From: M1-B18 sp048264125
Lineage (GTDB): Bacteria; Bacillota; Clostridia; Peptostreptococcales; Natronincolaceae
Length of the DNA stretch: 64,000 bases
Assembly: GCA_048264125.1 (NCBI GenBank)
Contig: JBLXDM010000010.1
Location: forward strand, 106,682-170,681
Reading direction: 5' to 3'
Part shown: positions 43,041 to 52,239 of the stretch, one piece after another
Layout: each line of letters begins with the position of its first letter
Position numbering within the stretch: the stretch's first letter is position 1
Made by a program: the position numbers and the translations under genes
Notes under the pieces: generated by a model
What the model was told of the DNA's origin: nothing
Seen by the model: only the letters and a program-made list of their open reading frames with translations
Databases searched by the model: none

Positions 43041-43727
43041 CTATACAAGTCTTCGTTTACTTCCTATTAATAGGAAGGCAATGCTAAACATCAGCAGTAT
43101 TGCCAATGGCAGGATTAAATCGATAAAGCTTGCTCCTTTTGCCACCAGCATAAGGCCTTCGGCAAGCCAATAGGTGGGCAGCATTAGCGCAAGCCGCTGA
43201 AATAATAACGGCATTGCTTGTATAGGCCACATCATGCCTCCCAGCATACCCATAAGCATAACTAAGCCAATAAGTATACTGAAGGCCGCCTCTTTGTTTA
43301 AGAAAAGGGAATACCAAGCAAGAGAAAAACCGATTGCTGTCATTGAAAAAAGGGAATATAGGATAAATAAAGAAACAGGCTTCACCAATACATCTCCGTG
43401 TACTAAAACTCCGCCTAGGACAAACACAAGGTTTATTAGAAGCATTATCATTGAATAGGCCGTTAGATTTTGCCAGAGATATTGGAAATGTGTTACCGGA
43501 GCAGCTCCAATTCGAAGTAGGGTTCGATTTGACCTGTCCTCAATAATAAAACCGGATAGTCTTGCCGCAATAAACATTTGAATTATTCCATAATACTGAA
43601 AGCCCCCCGGCAGCGGATGCCATTCTCCCACCGGCAGAAAAATTGCAGCCAAAGGAATTATGCTTATAAAGGTGATATTTGAGAAGCCCTTAAAAAACCG
43701 TTTGAAAACAAAATAGAATATTGTCAT
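43041..43727 (-). CDS. ABC-2 type permease subunit
   Basis: 228 aa, six hydrophobic segments. Shares the fold of the next permease and overlaps it by 4 nt. Likely part of the exporter with the ATPase at 44457. Substrate unknown, perhaps a peptide antibiotic or lipid. Confidence 0.85.
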   Translation of the reverse strand: MTIFYFVFKRFFKGFSNITFISIIPLAAIFLPVGEWHPLPGGFQYYGIIQMFIAARLSGFIIEDRSNRTLLRIGAAPVTHFQYLWQNLTAYSMIMLLINLVFVLGGVLVHGDVLVKPVSLFILYSLFSMTAIGFSLAWYSLFLNKEAAFSILIGLVMLMGMLGGMMWPIQAMPLLFQRLALMLPTYWLAEGLMLVAKGASFIDLILPLAILLMFSIAFLLIGSKRRLV

Positions 43728-44473
43728 GCAAGCTTCCTCCTCCCTAAAAATGCTGCAACAATCGTTAGTAGCACTGAAGAAAGAAGTAGCATTACAACAC
43801 TTGCAATTGCTTTATTTATGGCTTCACCCTTTATTATAGCATACATCACATTTTGACCTAATGACAGGGGATTACCATAGGTTGTAAGAAAAGTAAACGG
43901 CTGTACCCTTGGCATTGGAAACCACACCCCAGCCAAGACCATAGAGGTCAATGCATAGCAGGTGCCTATACCCTCCGCTACCTTGTAGCTTTTTACTGAC
44001 ATTATTATAATCAAATAAACAAGCTGGTTGAAAAGTGAAATCATAACCAATAATAATAGAACCAGACCCCAACTCCCCCAATATACCCCATAAATATAGT
44101 GTGTGAAAACTACCATTGCAAAGCCTTGAAGGGCACTAAATAATGTACAGGATAAAAACACTGAAAGGGCTAAAAGACTTGGTGGATAAGGTAATGAATA
44201 CATTTTCCATTTTTTATGACTAAAAAAATCCTGTTTTATATAATCCATAGTGTAAAAGCCGCCGTATAGCTGAAATGCCAGTATCATCGTTATGGCAATA
44301 GTGTCCATAAAAGGTACTCCCGACGGGTTCACCGCATCCCCTGCAACTAGCCCCAGCACAGTGATCAAGGCCAATGGTGTAAGCATTAAAATGATTAAGG
44401 CTAAATAACCCCTTAACATTCTTCTCAGCATAAAATAGCTTAGTCTTAAAACCATACTATTCAGCCTCCCCAT
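43724..44473 (-). CDS. ABC-2 type permease subunit
   Basis: 249 aa, six hydrophobic segments. ATG overlaps the ATPase 3' end by 17 nt. A pair of permeases with one ATPase is typical for DrrAB/LtrAB-like drug or lantibiotic exporters. Confidence 0.85.
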   Translation of the reverse strand: MGRLNSMVLRLSYFMLRRMLRGYLALIILMLTPLALITVLGLVAGDAVNPSGVPFMDTIAITMILAFQLYGGFYTMDYIKQDFFSHKKWKMYSLPYPPSLLALSVFLSCTLFSALQGFAMVVFTHYIYGVYWGSWGLVLLLLVMISLFNQLVYLIIIMSVKSYKVAEGIGTCYALTSMVLAGVWFPMPRVQPFTFLTTYGNPLSLGQNVMYAIIKGEAINKAIASVVMLLLSSVLLTIVAAFLGRRKLA

Positions 44474-45401
44474 CTCTTAATCTTTTTCCGGTCAAGGTTA
44501 AAAATACATCCTCAAGGGTTGGCTTTTCTGCATTCACAGAACGCATTCCACCCGCCTCCCTAGCAATAGCAAGGACCCTATCCAGATTTCCTGCACCTGT
44601 TTGCGAAACTATCAGAAGCTCATTTCCCTTTTGGACTACCTGTTTTACTCCCTCCAGCTTCCTCAACCTTGATAATAGCAGTTGACTGACCTCAGGCACC
44701 TCTAGTGTTATTTTCTCCTCATGTTGTATTTTTTCCACTAGTTCCTTTAAGGTACCTTGAGCAATTACATGACCTTGGTCCATAATCACAACTCTTGAGG
44801 CTATGCTCTGAACCTCCTCCATATAGTGGGTGGTGTACAGAATTGTTGTCCCCTGACGATTTAGCTCCTTCACGGTTTCAAGTATATGATTACGTGATTG
44901 GGGATCGATCCCCACCGTGGGCTCATCCATTATTAAAAGCCTTGGCCTATGAACAAGCGCACATGCGATATTTAAACGCCTCAGCATCCCTCCTGAAAAT
45001 TTAGACGGAAGCTTGTTTGCATTATCTGACAAGCCGACAAATTCTAGAGTTTCAGCCACACGCACCTTCAGCTCTTTACCCCTTAGCCCATATACTCCTC
45101 CAAAAAACTCAAGGTTTTCTCTCGCCGTCAAATCCTCATATATTGAAATATCCTGAGTGACCAGCCCCAGCTGCCTTTTTATATCCAGAGCATTGCCCTT
45201 GTGGGAGCTTCCAAATACCTGTATTTCACCAGAATCAATTCTTATTAATCCAATTAAAGCATGTATCAGGGTGGTTTTACCGGCACCATTAGGACCTAGG
45301 AGCCCTAATATTTCCCCCTCCATAATATCTAAATCAACATAATCCAGCACCAGCTGGTTGCCATACCGTTTAACTATATCCTTCATATGCACTATCGTCA
45401 T
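44457..45401 (-). CDS. ABC transporter ATPase, DrrA type
   Basis: Walker A LLGPNGAGKTTL (about 34), signature FSGGMLRRL (about 136), Walker B LLIMDEPTVGIDP. A C-terminal DUF4162-like domain follows. First gene of the five-gene operon ATPase - two permeases - kinase - regulator, matching the LiaRS/LnrJ-type resistance module. Confidence 0.94.
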   Translation of the reverse strand: MTIVHMKDIVKRYGNQLVLDYVDLDIMEGEILGLLGPNGAGKTTLIHALIGLIRIDSGEIQVFGSSHKGNALDIKRQLGLVTQDISIYEDLTARENLEFFGGVYGLRGKELKVRVAETLEFVGLSDNANKLPSKFSGGMLRRLNIACALVHRPRLLIMDEPTVGIDPQSRNHILETVKELNRQGTTILYTTHYMEEVQSIASRVVIMDQGHVIAQGTLKELVEKIQHEEKITLEVPEVSQLLLSRLRKLEGVKQVVQKGNELLIVSQTGAGNLDRVLAIAREAGGMRSVNAEKPTLEDVFLTLTGKRLRDGEAE

Positions 45402-45506
45402 AGAAACTTCCTCCTTGCTATTATATTTTAATATTATCTTAGCAGGGAAAAGCTATGCCTTGTAGTTACAAATGTAATGATTTACAGAAACGGGACACAG
45501 GGGGGC

Positions 45507-45712
45507 AACACAGGGGGACGGTTCTCTTGTGCTGTAGCATTAATCCTCCTAACTGATACGAAGCTGACCCTGTCACTCTTTCCTGATCATTGATATTCTC
45601 TTTCTTCAACTTTTTATAATTTCAGCTCTCTTCTGGGCATAAAAATCACCCCCGCTTTAGCATGGCACTGGCTAGGAGTGATTACAACACACAAGAACCG
45701 TCCCTCTGTGTT
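45507..45712. mobile_element. Non-autonomous derivative of the RAYT element
   Basis: 206 bp framed by opposite REP units. The inner left part (GAAGCTGACCCTGTCACTCTT) resembles the gene end region after 48575; the inner right part (GGGCATAAAAATCACCCCC, GGAGTGATTACAACACA) matches the element's gene start region near 49330-49390. The middle (about 700 bp) is missing. So it is an internally deleted copy. Gene-free interval 45402-45723. Confidence 0.75.
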
Positions 45713-45723
45713 CCCCGTGTTGT

Positions 45724-46893
45724 TTAGCAGATGTCCTTTGGCATATACATATTTAGCTGCCAGCAGTCACTATTATTCCTTTTATTGGTGTACATTAAAG
45801 CATCTACCTGCTTTAAAAATTCTTCAGCACTGATTTTAGCTGCGTTATCATATATGTTATACCCAAAACTGAAATACAATTTATAAGGCACCGCCTTTAG
45901 GTTGTTGAATCCCTCAACATTTCTCTTTATTTTCTCTATTACAGCAGTCAAAGCATGCCTACAACTGGTATCGACGATTACAAAGAACTCATCTCCACCA
46001 ATTCTGGATACAAAATCATTGTTGCCTAAGCTTTCCGTTATAATTTTTGCCGCATTCTTAAGGGCCTCATCACCTACACTATGGCCAAAGCTATCATTAA
46101 TCAGCTTGAACTCATCAATATCAATAATAATTCCTGCAAAGGATTTTTCTGCTGTGGCATTATGAATTTTTAGATTTATAAAACGCTCTAAATGCCTTCT
46201 ATTATAAACTCCGGTTAAATAATCTGTATTTAGGCCTCTGTCCTGTATATTTAAATATATAATTAGATTTGACAGCATCATGCCGGACCAGGTAAAGGTA
46301 ACCCCATAGAATAACACCTGAAGCATGCCTCCTATGGATATTGGAAGCGCAAAAACCAGCATTGAGTAATAGTATTTTTTATCCAATCTTTCACGGTTTG
46401 CCGCTATGTATATCAATGAGTAAATTAAAAATGAATAGCAGAATAGTACATGTAGCCAGTAGTAATCTCCCCTGCTATACATATTTTGAGGATCCACGGT
46501 AAAGAAGATACCATTGAAAAGACTGCTGACACATAATGCCGAATGTATAATGAAGGTTAGAAATAAATGCTTCTTCATTCTTTTATATTTATCCTCATTG
46601 TAGGCTACCTGCGAAAAGGTGTACAAAACCCAAAACATAGGCCCCACCGGAACAAGTACATAAAGTAAAAGATTAAACCCTATATTAAGAAGCATATTAA
46701 CCGATCCAGGTGAACCGTTAAAAGCCCATCCCAAAATATCAATAACTATCATCATCATATTTATTTTTATCAATGCCATATATAGCTTATAATGAATGTT
46801 GGCTTTTTCCATACGATTATAGGTATAGGAATATATTACCATCAAGATGATTAATGACAGGACGCTTGAATCTAGTGTTCTTAATGCTATCAT
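45724..46893 (-). CDS. Diguanylate cyclase with multi-pass membrane N terminus
   Basis: Makes c-di-GMP. Seven hydrophobic segments span residues 10-215. The GGDEF domain begins at LTGVYNRRHLERF, and the active loop RIGGDEFFVIVD is at about 310. The product-inhibition I-site (RxxD five residues before GGDEF) is replaced by GNND, so feedback control may be absent. ATG at 46893 is preferred (GGAGG 5 nt upstream) over 46905. The transposon-derived repeat ends 11 bp after the stop. Confidence 0.9.
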   Translation of the reverse strand: MIALRTLDSSVLSLIILMVIYSYTYNRMEKANIHYKLYMALIKINMMMIVIDILGWAFNGSPGSVNMLLNIGFNLLLYVLVPVGPMFWVLYTFSQVAYNEDKYKRMKKHLFLTFIIHSALCVSSLFNGIFFTVDPQNMYSRGDYYWLHVLFCYSFLIYSLIYIAANRERLDKKYYYSMLVFALPISIGGMLQVLFYGVTFTWSGMMLSNLIIYLNIQDRGLNTDYLTGVYNRRHLERFINLKIHNATAEKSFAGIIIDIDEFKLINDSFGHSVGDEALKNAAKIITESLGNNDFVSRIGGDEFFVIVDTSCRHALTAVIEKIKRNVEGFNNLKAVPYKLYFSFGYNIYDNAAKISAEEFLKQVDALMYTNKRNNSDCWQLNMYMPKDIC

Positions 46894-46985
46894 ATTTGCC
46901 TCCATTCAAAGTTACTGTATAAGTATAGTTTATAAGCAGTATTTCTTTCATACGGTACTAATACGGCTTAAATCCTTTATAATGC

Positions 46986-47414
46986 TTATTCCTGTGGACC
47001 TTCTTCCATCCTAATCATGCATTTTACATCCTTATCATTTAGATACCACTCTATACAGTAGCCCTGTGGGTCTATATCCGGCAGGGTAATCAGTCTTTGA
47101 AAGGCACTACCAATACCTTCGAAATCCTCTGTATAATTAGGTAGATCAATGCATGAATAGCTGCCTTTTTTTATAATCATTGTCTCAAGTGCTTTACCTT
47201 CAGCCTCATCCTCCGCCAACACCTCAGCAGCAGCTCTATAGACAATGGTATGGTTTTCCGGCCTCGAAATGCCAAAATATCTTCGCTGATCCGTATAATG
47301 GATTGAGGAGTGAAGACTTTGATGGGCTTCTAGAATTCCATCGGGGAAGTCCGATGCCGTAACATAATAGACCCTTATGTCATTATCAATTTTAATTATT
47401 TCTATTTCCTGCAT
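46986..47414 (-). CDS. Small protein, GyrI-like effector-binding fold possible
   Basis: 142 aa. The repeat of VYYVTASDFPDGILEAHQSL and RYFGISRP followed by IVYRAAAEV resembles a GyrI/AraC effector-binding fold, without a DNA-binding domain. Assignment is weak. AGGAGG before ATG. Confidence 0.55.
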   Translation of the reverse strand: MQEIEIIKIDNDIRVYYVTASDFPDGILEAHQSLHSSIHYTDQRRYFGISRPENHTIVYRAAAEVLAEDEAEGKALETMIIKKGSYSCIDLPNYTEDFEGIGSAFQRLITLPDIDPQGYCIEWYLNDKDVKCMIRMEEGPQE

Positions 47415-47551
47415 AATAATCCTCCTTATTTGCTATAATTTTTTACTTAAATTCAATGCAAATACGTCACTTGATTTAGAGTATACCACTTTAGTTTATG
47501 GCTAATCCTATTAACCTAGATTTTTATTCACAACAAGTGCAGCGTTTTCCT

Positions 47552-48034
47552 CTATAACTCCCTAGTTTTCTCTGTACCTAATGTTTTCATTGCCTCTTTA
47601 TATTGAGGATATATTTTGCCAACTAAACGCCAAAAGGATCTATCATGGTTCATATGCACCAAATGGCATAGCTCATGGACAACAACATAATCCATTGCCT
47701 CAAGGGGAAGCATAATAAGCCTCCAGTTGAAGGTAAGGGCTTTATTACTGCTGCAGCTTCCCCACTTGCTTTGATGATCCTCTACCGTAAATCCCTTATA
47801 CTTAACCTTTATCTGAGGCTGATAAAATTTGAGCCTCTCATCGATCACTCTTTTACATGCCTTTGTATAGAAGGCCTGTACTGCCTTTGAAACATCTATC
47901 TCTCCCGCCACAGGACTTGTACAAATAAATGCACTGCCATCAAATTCTATTGTTAGCTTTTTTGCTGCATTATCTATTTTACCCTTAAGCGGATAGGCAT
48001 TTCCTAAATAATATAAATAGCTTTCCTTCTCCAT
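47552..48034 (-). CDS. YgjP-like metallopeptidase (DUF45)
   Basis: The zinc motif HELCH (in VVVHELCHLVHMNHDRSFW, about 110-128) with the third ligand His in NHDRSFW. The segment KSKWGSCSSNKALTFNWRL is also typical. 160 aa, short compared with the usual about 230 aa, since the N-terminal half is reduced. Target protein unknown. Confidence 0.85.
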   Translation of the reverse strand: MEKESYLYYLGNAYPLKGKIDNAAKKLTIEFDGSAFICTSPVAGEIDVSKAVQAFYTKACKRVIDERLKFYQPQIKVKYKGFTVEDHQSKWGSCSSNKALTFNWRLIMLPLEAMDYVVVHELCHLVHMNHDRSFWRLVGKIYPQYKEAMKTLGTEKTREL

Positions 48035-48069
48035 AACTATAACCCCTTACACTTTTTTTGACATAAAGC

Positions 48070-48104
48070 AACACCTCAAATCTATGCTCTAGGGTTGAGG
48101 TGTT
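48070..48104. terminator. Inverted repeat after the zinc-ribbon gene
   Basis: AACACCTCAA/TTGAGGTGTT with a 15-nt loop. Weak T-tract. Confidence 0.45.
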
Positions 48105-48162
48105 ATATTCCTTTATATGTAATTATAGCCCTTTATCTGTCGTTTGTCATTAAATGTAATCG

Positions 48163-48435
48163 CTATTGCTGCTCCCTCCATCTTTTTAAAGTGGGGAAAA
48201 AGCCCTTCATCATAGTTCTGGCTTCATCTTCAGTCATTCCTGGATTGTTTTCTACTACATGCACAATACAGGATTCAATCATTTCGTCCATAGTCTCATC
48301 AGAAGTAAATTCACCGTTTTCGTAGCAGTATCTGCAGTAATCCTCACTTTTAGTTCCATCTGCATTCATACCGTACAATTCCTTAGTCTCTCCCATAGGC
48401 ATACCACAGCATTGACAATAATTTTTACACTCCAT
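48163..48435 (-). CDS. Small zinc-ribbon protein
   Basis: 90 aa. Four Cys-pair pattern CQCCGMPM (about 7-12) and YCRYCYENGEF (about 33-43) as in Zn_ribbon_2 family. The helical C terminus carries MTEDEARTMMKGFFP. Function unknown. Confidence 0.85.
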   Translation of the reverse strand: MECKNYCQCCGMPMGETKELYGMNADGTKSEDYCRYCYENGEFTSDETMDEMIESCIVHVVENNPGMTEDEARTMMKGFFPTLKRWREQQ

Positions 48436-48547
48436 AAACGCTTCCTCCTCATATAATTTTTATGTAATGTATTATTATTGTAGCAATAGTAATATGACAC
48501 TAGCCTGTCATATAAAACAATGTTTTTAAAAAAACTTCAAGGCAAAG

Positions 48548-49448
48548 AACACAGGGGGACGGTTCTCTTGTGTTCAACTAGATGCTTCTAATTGTACCAA
48601 AGCTAACCCCTGTTAATCTTTCTATCTGCCTTATGGATATTCCCCTATTCTTTAACTCCTTAATAATATTATCTCTTTTAGACTTATCAAAATTCTGTAT
48701 TTCTATAATCTTCTCAATCCCAGCAACCTCAGCTATGATTGCTGCTGCTTCTACGTCACTAGGGCTTAACATTTCCCCATAATCAAGGCAATTGTCCTTA
48801 TTGGTTTCCTGGTTAAAGCTCTTAAATAACTGCAGTGCCTTTTTTTCTTCGTTTGCAAAATAGCTAAGTACAAGCCTGGTATTACATAGCCTATTGCTGT
48901 TTGTATATTCATTGTAGCTGCTCCAGGCATATTTTCCTATATCCTTTACAATGCCTGCTTTTATGGGATTCTGATGTATATATCTAAGTACAGTTAAAAG
49001 GTACTTATCATCCTCAACTGCTTCACTTTTATATCTGTCTTGAAATAGATGTCCGGTTCTCCTATATTTTCTGTTGTACCAATGTACATAGCTTGCGCCT
49101 ATTCTTCTGAATACGAATCCTAAATCCTCACTACCTTCCTTAATCAGCAAATGTATGTGATTGCTCATTAAGCAATAGGCATATAATTCAAAGCCACACA
49201 CTTCCTTATAGTTTTCTAGTGTCAGAATCATCTTCTCATGATCCTCATTATCCACAAATATGGTTTGTCCATTTATTCCCCTTAGCATTACATGATATAT
49301 GCCTGTGCTGGATTTTTCCCTAGCTCTTCTTGGCATAAAAATCACCCCCAGCTTTAGCATAGCATAGGCCAGGAGTGATTACAACACAGAAGAACCGTCC
49401 CCATGTGTTGGAGTGTCTTGCAACACAGAAGAACCGTCCCCCTGTGTT
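48548..49448 (-). mobile_element. RAYT element with flanking REP repeats
   Basis: The transposase gene is framed by the left unit AACACAGGGGGACGGTTCTC (48548 on) and by two right units ending at 49409 and 49448 in the opposite orientation. It is the likely source of the REP pairs at 41159 and 45507. Confidence 0.8.
48578..49336 (-). CDS. REP-associated tyrosine transposase (RAYT, IS200-like)
   Basis: Single-strand DNA transposase related to IS200/IS605 TnpA. HUH motif in MSNHIHLLIKEG and catalytic Tyr region VLRYIHQNPIKAG; a C-terminal helix-turn-helix-like part (GISIRQIERLTGVSFG). Length of 252 aa is complete. ATG at 49336 has GGGGGTGAT upstream. Domesticated RAYTs maintain REP repeats; here three sets are visible. 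Directly borders the glycan island. Confidence 0.92.
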   Translation of the reverse strand: MPRRAREKSSTGIYHVMLRGINGQTIFVDNEDHEKMILTLENYKEVCGFELYAYCLMSNHIHLLIKEGSEDLGFVFRRIGASYVHWYNRKYRRTGHLFQDRYKSEAVEDDKYLLTVLRYIHQNPIKAGIVKDIGKYAWSSYNEYTNSNRLCNTRLVLSYFANEEKKALQLFKSFNQETNKDNCLDYGEMLSPSDVEAAAIIAEVAGIEKIIEIQNFDKSKRDNIIKELKNRGISIRQIERLTGVSFGTIRSI

Positions 49449-49453
49449 ATGTG

Positions 49454-50566
49454 TTAAATTGTTGTGATTACTTTTATAACATCCTCTTTGCTTAGATATG
49501 GATGCATAGGTAATGATAGTACCGTATTACACAGCTCGTTTGTTATGCTAAAATCCTCTTCTTTAAAAATTTGCTGCTTGAAGGCCCCTTGACTATGCAT
49601 GGGCTTTTGATAATAGATCATGCTGGGGATGCCCTTTTCCTTAAGCTTTGTTTGAAGCCGATCTCTTTCCTCTTTGCTTCTCAGCCTTATGGTATACTGA
49701 GCAAAGCTGGATTTGTAGCCCTCGGGTATTAAAGGAATTTCAACCCTTCCCTTTAGTCCCTCATTATACCAGTTGTATATTCTGTTGACGTCCTCCAGCT
49801 CATGCTTTTCAAATATGCTCAGCTTTACCAGCAATACTGCCGCTTGAATCGTATCCAGTCTTGAATTTACGCCAATCCTTATATTATCATATTTGTTTCC
49901 GCCCTTACCATGAACCTTGTAGGAGCCTAAGAGCTCTGCTAAGCTGTCGTCGTTTGTAAATATTGCACCGCCATCACCATAGCAGCCCAATGGCTTAGCA
50001 GGAAAAAAAGACGTGGTGGCGGCATCGCCAAAGCTGCAGGCCCTTCTGCCCTCTATACTACCACCAAAGCCCTGAGCAGCATCCTCCAATACTAAAAGTC
50101 CATATTTCTTTGCGATTCTTTCTATTTCAATATGATCAGCAGGAAGTCCGAATAGATCAACTGGAAGTATTGCCCTTGGTTTTAGCTTTCCCTCCTGCAG
50201 GGTTTTTTTAATGGTCTCCTCCAGCTTTTCTGTATCTATATTAAAGGTTTCTCTCCTTACATCTACAAATATCGGCGTTGCCCCTCTAAAGGCCACAACC
50301 TCGCCGGTTGAGAAAAATGTGAAGTCCGGTACAAATACTGCATCCCCCTCTTTAATGCTCCATGCCATCATCAGCAGTGTCATGGCCTCAGTACCATTGG
50401 CACAGGATATACAATGCTTAACGCCAACATATTCCGCCAGCCTCTTCTCCAGTATACCTACCTCTTCACCGCCAATAAAGTCAGCTTTATTCAGAGCACC
50501 TTGTATCGCAGCATCTATTTCATTTTTATATTTTACATACTGTGTCTTTAAATCTCTAAATTCCAC
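49454..50566 (-). CDS. DegT/DnrJ-type aminotransferase (WbpE-like)
   Basis: PLP-dependent sugar aminotransferase. The PLP Lys lies in TTSFFPAKPLGCYGDGGAI (about 185). With the three genes upstream it completes the WbpA-B-E-D set for the 3-amino group of UDP-2,3-diamino sugar acid. GTG start with AGGGG site. Length of 370 aa is normal. Confidence 0.9.
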   Translation of the reverse strand: MEFRDLKTQYVKYKNEIDAAIQGALNKADFIGGEEVGILEKRLAEYVGVKHCISCANGTEAMTLLMMAWSIKEGDAVFVPDFTFFSTGEVVAFRGATPIFVDVRRETFNIDTEKLEETIKKTLQEGKLKPRAILPVDLFGLPADHIEIERIAKKYGLLVLEDAAQGFGGSIEGRRACSFGDAATTSFFPAKPLGCYGDGGAIFTNDDSLAELLGSYKVHGKGGNKYDNIRIGVNSRLDTIQAAVLLVKLSIFEKHELEDVNRIYNWYNEGLKGRVEIPLIPEGYKSSFAQYTIRLRSKEERDRLQTKLKEKGIPSMIYYQKPMHSQGAFKQQIFKEEDFSITNELCNTVLSLPMHPYLSKEDVIKVITTI

Positions 50567-50587
50567 CCCTCTAACCTCCCCTCTGTA

Positions 50588-51148
50588 CTATTTCTCCCGA
50601 AGCGCTTGATCTTCCAGCTGGTATTCCCGTTTGCAGGCTCGGCAAGCAAGGCCCTCCTTAAGAGGCTCCCCACATTCACATACCCAGCCGATTTGCCTAG
50701 CGGGAATTCCCGCCATCAAGGCATAATCCGGTACATCCTTGGTTACCACAGCACCGGAGGCAATCATAGCCCATCTTCCGATTGTATTTCCACAGACTAT
50801 AGTAGCATTAGCCCCTATCGATGCACCATATTTAACCAAGGTTTTTTTATAGCCCTCGGGACCCTTGGGATATTTGCTTCTTGGTGTTAGGTCGTTTGTA
50901 AAGACCATTGAAGGGCCACAAAAGGCGAAGTCCTCTATTTCAACTCCCTCGTAAACAGATACATTATTTTGGATTTTGACGTCATTACCTATCTTGACAT
51001 TATTACCTATATTTACGTTCTGTCCTAATGAGCAGTTTTTACCTATTTTGACGCCCTTGTGGATGTGGCAAAAATGCCATATTTTTGTACCTTCACCGAT
51101 ATCTACATTTCCATCCACATAGCTGCTTTCATGCACAAAGTAGCTCAT
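50588..51148 (-). CDS. Left-handed beta-helix acetyltransferase (WbpD-like)
   Basis: 186 aa with hexapeptide repeats (IGKNCSLGQNVNIGNNVKIG) and a C-terminal Cys-rich tail (CECGEPLKEGLACRACKR). Adds the 3-N-acetyl group. The active-site-like YKKTLVKYGASIGANATIVCG stretch is present. Overlaps the dehydrogenase gene by 4 nt. Confidence 0.9.
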   Translation of the reverse strand: MSYFVHESSYVDGNVDIGEGTKIWHFCHIHKGVKIGKNCSLGQNVNIGNNVKIGNDVKIQNNVSVYEGVEIEDFAFCGPSMVFTNDLTPRSKYPKGPEGYKKTLVKYGASIGANATIVCGNTIGRWAMIASGAVVTKDVPDYALMAGIPARQIGWVCECGEPLKEGLACRACKREYQLEDQALREK

Positions 51149-52227
51149 CCCTCAAACCTCCCGCTAAAATCCAATGTGCTGCATTTTTCCAGGGGCAGCC
51201 TTACAGCTTTGCCCTCAGCAGCGGATTTATAAATCGCTAAAACCAATTCCAATGCCCTTCTGCCATCATCAGCGGTGACATAGGGCTCTCTGTCATTTAT
51301 TATCGCAGCTGCAACATCGGCATATAAGGGCGTATGACCAAAGCCATAGACATTTGGAGGATTCTCGCAATACCTCTCTTTAACCTCCTGTGGATTATCC
51401 TGCTTATCCTCAAAGAGCCATTCCTCAATGAGATTCACTGATTTTCCTCCCGCCTTGACTGTTCCCTTTTCACCAAAGATATATAGTGTCTCCTCAAGAT
51501 TTTTAGGATAAATATTTGTGGTGCCTTCAACGATACCATAGCCTCCGTTTTTAAATCTTATGACAGCTATTCCTAAATCCTCTGCCTCTATATAATCGTG
51601 CATCAGCCTGTCAGTCATCCCATAAACCTCTTCAATCTCGTCCCCCATCATCCAACGCAATAGGTCTATATTGTGGATGCACTGGTTCATCAGAGCGCCG
51701 CCATCCTGCAGCCAGCTGCCCCTCCAGGTAGCCTGATCGTAATAATCCTGCCCCCTATTCCATCGGATATGGGCAGTTCCGTATAGGAGCCTTCCAAAGC
51801 GTCTGGCCTCTATCGCCTCTCTGATTTTCATTATTGATTTATTGAATCTATTCTGATGACAGGCACTGACCTTTAAATTTTTATCCCTTGACCTTTTAAT
51901 TATTTCATCAGTCTCCTGAAGTGATAAAGCTATAGGCTTTTCAATGATTAAATTGACGCCTTTATCTATGCAGTCCAGCGCTATTTCACCATGCTTTCCG
52001 CTTTCGGTACAAATAGCCACCAGATCGATATTTTCTCCTTCAAGCATTTCCTTATAGTCTAAATATAATCTAACGTCCTTATTAAGGCCGAAGGCCTCTA
52101 CTATAGCCTTCATTTTAGCCTTCTCTAAATCACATAATGCAACTATTTCAAGCTTATTTTCCAATGCTGCGGCAATGTGGTTGGGAGAAATTCTTCCGCA
52201 GCCAATTAAAGCATACCTTAGGCTCAT
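51145..52227 (-). CDS. Gfo/Idh/MocA oxidoreductase (WbpB-like)
   Basis: NAD-dependent 3-dehydrogenase. GCGRISPNHIAA near residue 9, EKPIALSLQE near 94 and the catalytic GGALMNQCIHNIDLL block. Oxidises C3 of the UDP-GlcNAc-uronate before WbpE. Length of 360 aa. Coupled to the acetyltransferase. Confidence 0.9.
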   Translation of the reverse strand: MSLRYALIGCGRISPNHIAAALENKLEIVALCDLEKAKMKAIVEAFGLNKDVRLYLDYKEMLEGENIDLVAICTESGKHGEIALDCIDKGVNLIIEKPIALSLQETDEIIKRSRDKNLKVSACHQNRFNKSIMKIREAIEARRFGRLLYGTAHIRWNRGQDYYDQATWRGSWLQDGGALMNQCIHNIDLLRWMMGDEIEEVYGMTDRLMHDYIEAEDLGIAVIRFKNGGYGIVEGTTNIYPKNLEETLYIFGEKGTVKAGGKSVNLIEEWLFEDKQDNPQEVKERYCENPPNVYGFGHTPLYADVAAAIINDREPYVTADDGRRALELVLAIYKSAAEGKAVRLPLEKCSTLDFSGRFEG

Positions 52228-52239
52228 TGCAGTCCCTCC

